Assembly: GCA_020848835.1 (NCBI GenBank)
Contig: JADLHJ010000069.1
Location: 1-64,000 of the forward strand
DNA length: 64,000 nucleotides
Source of the DNA: Candidatus Hydrogenedentota bacterium
Lineage (GTDB): Bacteria; Hydrogenedentota; Hydrogenedentia; Hydrogenedentales; SLHB01
Direction: 5' to 3'
Below, in pieces: positions 61,936-64,000 of this stretch. How positions within the stretch are numbered: position 1 is the first letter of the stretch; every line of letters begins with the position of its first letter. The notes beneath the pieces were generated by a model. It was not told the origin of the DNA. It saw only the letters and a program-made list of their open reading frames with translations, and made no database searches. Position numbers and translations under genes: made by a program.

Positions 61936-64000
61936 TCAGCGGTTAGATCTACGCCATTTCCACATTGGGTCGCGCATGTCCTGCGGACGCAATATGTCGT
62001 GGAAATTGGCCCGCTGGCCGTCGGGAACCTTCGGCGTTGCGTCCAATTTGTCGAATTCTTCTTGCTGCGTCACGGTCAACTCAGGCAACTCCTGGTCCAT
62101 CACGCGGCAAGTCAGGAAGATCAGCAGTTCCGTGTTCTGTTTTTCCGCGTTCGTGTTGCGGAACATGAAATTCAGCACGGGAATATCGCCTAGCACAGGA
62201 ATTTTGTTTACGTTGAGCACATTCGAAGTATTGCGCAAACCGCCGATGAAAATCGTGCGTCCATCTTGCGCGCGTAACGTTGTCTGCGCCTCACGCTTGT
62301 CTTCGATCGGCACACCCGTTTCGGTAAGACCGCTCACGGAACTTTGTTTGGCCTGAATCAATACGATTGTATCATTCGTGTGCGTTATCCGTGGCGTTAC
62401 GTCCAGCGTCACACCAATCGGCTTGAATTCGGTCGAAGCCACTGGCGGGCCTGTCAACCCTTGGGTAATTTCCTGGTATGGGAATTCTTGCACAATACTG
62501 ATCGTCGCAGGCTGGTTCTCCACGGTCACAATGCTAGGACTCGCCAGAATCTGCGCGTTGCGGCTCTGGACTTCCGCGGCAATCGTCGCATTCAAGCGAA
62601 CTTCACTTGAAAGGATGCCGAGTTGGAGCACACCAGCGTCAAGGTTGGTTGTCCCTACTGGGCCCAAATTCCCATCGAAGGTCAACTGCGACAGATCGCT
62701 TACAAGATCGCCGTTCGTGCTGTGGCGGCGAATCGCATCGATCGTCCAGTCCACGCCGGTCTGCGATGCATCCCGTAACACAGCGTCTACAATCATCGCT
62801 TCGATCGCAACCTGTTTTACAGGTTTGTCCACGCTCGCGAGCAACTGCTTCATCTGCTCCACTGCCGCTGGTATGTCGGTTACGACGACGTGGCGGCCTT
62901 CTTTATCGATTTCAACCTTTCCGATCTTCTCGCTCTTCAACGTTTCTGCAATCGGTTTGGCCGACGTCGGATCGAGATAATTCAGTTTAATCGCCTCGGT
63001 GACGGTTGGCAGCGTCGGCTCTTTCACGTCAAGCTCGCGCGCGAGACGTTCAAATTCCGCAGCGCGATCTTCCGGTCCGGAAATAATCAACACATTGGTG
63101 TTCTTGTTCGCGGAAACCGATACGAGCTTCGCGTCGCGCCCACCGACAAGAATTCCCTCCAGCGTTGTGCGCACGTCTTCCGCCTGTGCATTCGTCAGAG
63201 GCACCATTTTCGTGGTGCGGCGCGCGGCAACTGCCTCGTCGTAAGTCACTATACGGAAGATGCCTTCTTCCTCGACGATGCCGAGACCGTTCATGCGCAA
63301 CACCATGTCCATCGCCTTGCGCAACGGAACATTGCGGATGTCCGCTGTTACCGTACCCGTCACTTCGGTCCCTGCGATAACGTTTACCTGCCCCTTCTTC
63401 GCAAGCAAGGAAACGACGCTGCTAAGATCCATTTCGCGGAAATCGATGTTCACAATTTGATCTAGCGGGTCCACACCCGGCGGCAAAGTTTCACGCTCCG
63501 CAGGCACCGCCGCTGCAATGACCTTTACTGGCTGTGCAGGTGCAGCGTCAGGTTCCTCGACAACCGCGGGTGCTTCTCCGCTCGTTTCAGCAGGGGCCGG
63601 CGCGGCGCCGTCTGCCGGTGCGTCCGCGGGCGGCGCGGGATCGGCAGTGGCTGCTGGCTCGGAAGCCGTTGCGGATTCTTCGGTAGCACCGGGTTCAGCG
63701 GCAGGCGTCTCTTCCTGCGCAGGCTCAGCGGCGACCGGTTCCGGCGTTTCAGTAGCTTGCGCAACAACAATTGCCGCATCAGCGCGTTCATTGATAGTTG
63801 CGCTGTTTACCGGGAGTGGCGCTGCGTCTACTGCGTCAAGCACAGGCACGATGTTAACTGCGACCGCCGTCGTCGTCTCCAAGCCCGTAGCCGGATCGAC
63901 GGGCGCCTCGGTGGCTGATGCGATTGCCTCCGCCAGTCTCGACATGTCCGCATTTAATCCGTCCAACTTCGCGAGCACAGCGTCACTCGTCGGCGTTACG
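61936..64000 (-). CDS. pilQ: PilQ/GspD-type secretin, 5' end outside the window
   Basis: At least 687 codons. The frame is still open at base 64000, so the N-terminus is missing; the GTG at 63978 is not taken as the start. A Pro/Ala/Glu-rich linker (about 60-150 from that GTG) precedes a STN/N0 domain (IDFREMDLSSVVSLLAKKGQVNV), N1-like repeats (VRTTLEGILVGG, DPTSAKPIAETL), and the secretin channel domain (PSIVTVENQPATISI, VTPRITHTNDTIVL, IFIGGLRNTSNVLNVNKIPVLGDIPVLNFMFR). It forms the outer-membrane ring of a type IV pilus or type II system. The closing motif VPVLGDIPxLxxLF is typical of PilQ. Confidence 0.93.
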   Translation of the reverse strand, partial: VTPTSDAVLAKLDGLNADMSRLAEAIASATEAPVDPATGLETTTAVAVNIVPVLDAVDAAPLPVNSATINERADAAIVVAQATETPEPVAAEPAQEETPAAEPGATEESATASEPAATADPAPPADAPADGAAPAPAETSGEAPAVVEEPDAAPAQPVKVIAAAVPAERETLPPGVDPLDQIVNIDFREMDLSSVVSLLAKKGQVNVIAGTEVTGTVTADIRNVPLRKAMDMVLRMNGLGIVEEEGIFRIVTYDEAVAARRTTKMVPLTNAQAEDVRTTLEGILVGGRDAKLVSVSANKNTNVLIISGPEDRAAEFERLARELDVKEPTLPTVTEAIKLNYLDPTSAKPIAETLKSEKIGKVEIDKEGRHVVVTDIPAAVEQMKQLLASVDKPVKQVAIEAMIVDAVLRDASQTGVDWTIDAIRRHSTNGDLVSDLSQLTFDGNLGPVGTTNLDAGVLQLGILSSEVRLNATIAAEVQSRNAQILASPSIVTVENQPATISIVQEFPYQEITQGLTGPPVASTEFKPIGVTLDVTPRITHTNDTIVLIQAKQSSVSGLTETGVPIEDKREAQTTLRAQDGRTIFIGGLRNTSNVLNVNKIPVLGDIPVLNFMFRNTNAEKQNTELLIFLTCRVMDQELPELTVTQQEEFDKLDATPKVPDGQRANFHDILRPQDMRDPMWKWRRSNR

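Noticed and set aside
1-64000. CRISPR array or known metabolite riboswitch
   Set aside because: No regularly spaced direct repeats and no recognisable riboswitch core were seen; the only leader of note is before pyrR.

Overview
The window looks like chromosomal DNA of a GC-rich, double-membrane (didermic) bacterium. The evidence is several lipoproteins, an outer-membrane secretin and exported proteins with Gram-negative style signal peptides. A DUF1580 protein, a family I know mainly from Planctomycetota, and the style of the lipoproteins and transposase suggest a Planctomycetota or Candidatus Hydrogenedentota-like host. That placement is an inference; there is no rRNA or marker gene set here to settle it.

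Layout: 1-1380 is host DNA (tRNA-Lys, a Gly-rich-linker lipoprotein). An intact tRNA-Arg(ACG) lies at 1381-1457. Its 3' part (46 bp, from the anticodon loop to one base past CCA) is repeated exactly at 52528-52573, and a tyrosine recombinase starts 114 bp after the left copy. I therefore read 1413-52573 as one integrated element of about 51 kb. Host DNA resumes at 52574 with a promoter, a terminator-like leader and the pyrimidine genes pyrR-pyrB-pyrC. These are followed by a minus-strand run (exported protein, amino-acid permease, two exported proteins of unknown role, two small cytosolic proteins) and a type IV pilus/type II-type secretin that runs off the right edge.

Inside the element: 1.5-5.1 kb is the mobility module (integrase, unknown protein, DUF1580 excisionase-like protein, ParB-like protein). 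5.4-11.4 kb is a defence module: an operon DUF2130 - SIR2 - HerA - KTSC (the SIR2-HerA pair is a known NAD-depleting anti-phage system), bounded by the wreckage of a SNF2-type helicase and the first codons of a type III-like DNA methyltransferase. 11.4-13.4 kb is decayed DNA with a frameshifted paralogue of a gene found intact at 49.4 kb and an IS3 orfA fragment. 13.5-48.9 kb is a large exopolysaccharide locus. 49-52.5 kb holds two small unknown genes, a possible small RNA, an IS3 remnant and an intact DDE transposase.

The polysaccharide locus has an initiating sugar-phosphate transferase, three other glycosyltransferases, a Wzx-type flippase, three Wzy/WaaL-type polymerases, a Wzz-like chain-length protein, TPR membrane proteins, two methyltransferases, an SGNH acyltransferase/esterase, a polysaccharide deacetylase, a heparinase II/III-type lyase and a PQQ sugar dehydrogenase. 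It also has the genes expected to make UDP-2,3-diacetamido-2,3-dideoxyuronic acid (UDP-GlcNAc dehydrogenase, 3-dehydrogenase, aminotransferase, N-acetyltransferase). No Wza-type exporter or Wzc-type kinase is present. The most unusual features are a mirror-image pair of two-gene cassettes (exported beta-rich protein plus polymerase) at 18374-24114, and a beta-sandwich domain with a GWW signature that recurs in exported proteins of the locus.
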